This document shows positions 5,412 through 6,598 of a stretch of 6,598 bases of DNA, piece after piece. Every line of letters starts with the position of its first letter. Position 1 is the stretch's first letter. The translations under genes were made by a program, and so were the position numbers. Source of the stretch: Acidimicrobiales bacterium (GTDB taxonomy: Bacteria; Actinomycetota; Acidimicrobiia; Acidimicrobiales; RAAP-2); contig JADGOK010000051.1 in assembly GCA_017882985.1 (NCBI GenBank), positions 1-6,598 of the forward strand, in the 5' to 3' direction. A model generated the notes under the pieces. That model had not been told where the DNA came from and made no database searches. It saw only the letters and a list, made by a program, of their open reading frames with translations.

Positions 5412-6565
5412 CAGGCGTTCTCCTTCACTTCAACAACGGGGGTTATGGCGACGTGGGCGACGCCGAGCGCTTCGGCCGTGGGCGCGTGGTTGACGGCGCC
5501 GTCGCGCGCGACCGTGACACCGATGACGACTTCGTCGTTCCAGTCAGGGTTCAGTTGACCCTTGGCCCCAAAGAGCCCGAGCAGTTTGAGCACGTTGTTG
5601 GCAAACATGAAGCTCGCGTGAGCGCCCATCTGGGCGGGTGGGTTGGCGAGTCCGACGACGCGAACTCCGTGGTGCTCGACGACTTCGCCGACCTTGGTCA
5701 ATTCGCAGTTGCCCCCACCGTCGGCCGCCATGTCGATGACGAGCGATCCTTCGCCCATGGCTTCGACCATCGCCGCCGTGAGCAGAATCGGGGACTTGCG
5801 ACCCGGCACCGCGGCGGTCGTGATGACGATGTCGGCGTTCGCGACTTCGCTGAGGAGCGCGGCCTGCTGTTGCGTACGCTCTTCCTCGGTCAATTCACGC
5901 GCGTACCCACCGACGGCGTCAGCGGTCACCGCGAGCTTGACGAAGACCGCGCCCGCGGACTCGGCCTCTTCCTTCGCCGCCGAACGAACGTCGTAGGCCC
6001 GAACCTTCGCACCAAGCCGGCGCGCGGTTGCTATCGCCTGCAGGCCGGCGACACCGACCCCCATAACGAGGACCTTGGCCGGACGAATGGTCCCCGCCGC
6101 CGTCGTCAGCAGCGGGAAGAAACGGTCGAAGTAGGTCGCTCCCGCCAGCGCCGCCCGGTAACCCGAGACGGTCGCTTGCGACGAGAGGGCGTCCATGTAC
6201 TGCGCGCGCGAAATTCGCGGCAGGAGGTCAAACGACAGGATTGTGACGCGACGATCGTTCAGCGCCCTCACGACGTCGGTCGCGAGCAGCGGGGAGAGAC
6301 ACGACAGATGCAGCGATCCTTCGGGCACGAGGGCTATTTCTTCAAGCGTCGGCGGATTGACGCGCAGGTTGACCTCACCCGTCGGCGCGTCGCTCACCGT
6401 GGCGCCGACGGCCTCGTAGGCCTCGTCACTGAAGTGAGCCCGCTCTCCGGCGCCGCGCTGCACGACTACTTCCCAACCGTCGCCCACGAGTGCTTTCACG
6501 GCGTCAGGCGTTAACGCGACCCGGGTTTCACCGGCTCGCGACTCCTTGTAGAGCGCAATTTTCAT
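5411..6565 (-). CDS. pntAa: NAD(P)+ transhydrogenase alpha-1 subunit (NAD(H)-binding domain I)
   Basis: The 384-residue soluble domain I binds NAD(H) and passes hydride to NADP+ on PntB. The protein starts MKIALYKESRAGETRVALTP, the usual AlaDH/PntA N-terminus. The RQD loop is present with family spacing: Arg117, Gln122 and Asp125, followed by LSSQATVSGYRA (127-138). The Rossmann motif GVGVAG (169-174) ends in the YDVR segment (191-194), whose Asp192 selects NAD(H) over NADP(H). TTAAVPGRKSP (249-259) and VIDMAADGGGNCE (276-288) are further signatures. The length matches separate alpha-1 subunits, ending before the membrane helices. The start ATG has no Shine-Dalgarno at normal distance; GAGG is 16 nt away. 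It is the first gene of the pnt operon as far as visible, with only 33 bp upstream in the window. Confidence 0.97.
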   Translation of the reverse strand: MKIALYKESRAGETRVALTPDAVKALVGDGWEVVVQRGAGERAHFSDEAYEAVGATVSDAPTGEVNLRVNPPTLEEIALVPEGSLHLSCLSPLLATDVVRALNDRRVTILSFDLLPRISRAQYMDALSSQATVSGYRAALAGATYFDRFFPLLTTAAGTIRPAKVLVMGVGVAGLQAIATARRLGAKVRAYDVRSAAKEEAESAGAVFVKLAVTADAVGGYARELTEEERTQQQAALLSEVANADIVITTAAVPGRKSPILLTAAMVEAMGEGSLVIDMAADGGGNCELTKVGEVVEHHGVRVVGLANPPAQMGAHASFMFANNVLKLLGLFGAKGQLNPDWNDEVVIGVTVARDGAVNHAPTAEALGVAHVAITPVVEVKENA

Positions 6566-6570
6566 GTCAC

Positions 6571-6577
6571 ATTTCTA
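6571..6577 (-). promoter_or_regulatory. Possible -10 element for a leaderless pntAa transcript
   Basis: Leftward, TAGAAAT (6577-6571) ends 5-6 nt before the pntAa ATG, the distance expected if transcription starts at the A of the start codon. This fits the missing Shine-Dalgarno. Leaderless mRNAs are common in actinobacteria. No -35 was assigned, since the window ends at 6598. The hexamer is an imperfect TANNNT match. Confidence 0.35.
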
Positions 6578-6598
6578 GCAGCCTCACTACGCGTGCTT

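Noticed and set aside
5453..6514. A 353-codon open frame on the plus strand opposite pntAa
   Set aside because: Same reasoning: it mirrors the pntAa coding sequence, is rich in Arg, Asp, Val and Gly, and has no family motif. Long antisense frames are expected in high-GC genes.
5088..6565. Idea that the two alpha genes are a PntA broken by frameshift
   Set aside because: Separate alpha-1 and alpha-2 genes are a normal arrangement in several bacteria. Both have complete termini, and alpha-2 has its own ribosome binding site and start codon.

Overview
This GC-rich window contains two tRNA genes and seven intact protein genes. It most likely comes from an actinomycete (Actinomycetota, possibly Acidimicrobiia-like). 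The reasons are high GC, GTG as well as ATG starts, tRNA genes without an encoded CCA, a mycobacterial-style single-cluster ferredoxin, a transhydrogenase split into three genes, and a glutamyl-tRNA synthetase beside tRNA-Glu(CUC) and tRNA-Gln(CUG). The assignment is inferred from general family knowledge, not from a search.

Layout, left to right. Positions 1-103 hold a 9-bp perfect hairpin (41-64) that could end leftward transcription. Next come tRNA-Glu (104-176) and tRNA-Gln (214-285), both on the minus strand. Still on the minus strand are a membrane-anchored YdcF/DUF218 protein (317-967), glutamyl-tRNA synthetase gltX (964-2415) and a 63-residue [3Fe-4S]-type ferredoxin (2419-2610). The genes abut or overlap: 3 nt between the ferredoxin gene and gltX, an ATGA overlap between gltX and ydcF, and 31 nt between ydcF and tRNA-Gln. 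Order and spacing suggest one leftward unit, fdx-gltX-ydcF-tRNAGln-tRNAGlu. A 111-bp divergent intergenic region separates it from a rightward aldo/keto reductase gene (2722-3642) with a very strong ribosome binding site. That gene converges on the minus-strand transhydrogenase operon pntAa-pntAb-pntB (6565 down to 3694), whose genes overlap by 1 and 4 nt.

The left unit couples the enzyme that charges tRNA-Glu (and, if it is non-discriminating as in most actinobacteria, tRNA-Gln) to those two tRNAs. The right unit encodes all subunits of the proton-translocating NAD(P)+ transhydrogenase, which uses the proton gradient to make NADPH from NADH. Its membrane residues fit the Thermus-type channel, with a histidine in the alpha-2 subunit and asparagine at the E. 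coli beta-His91 position. The aldo/keto reductase is probably NADPH-dependent, but nothing links it functionally to either unit.

I see no mobile element, CRISPR array, phage gene or obviously new system. This is a housekeeping region. The points of interest are the synthetase-tRNA unit, the orphan ferredoxin leading it, and a possible leaderless start for pntAa.
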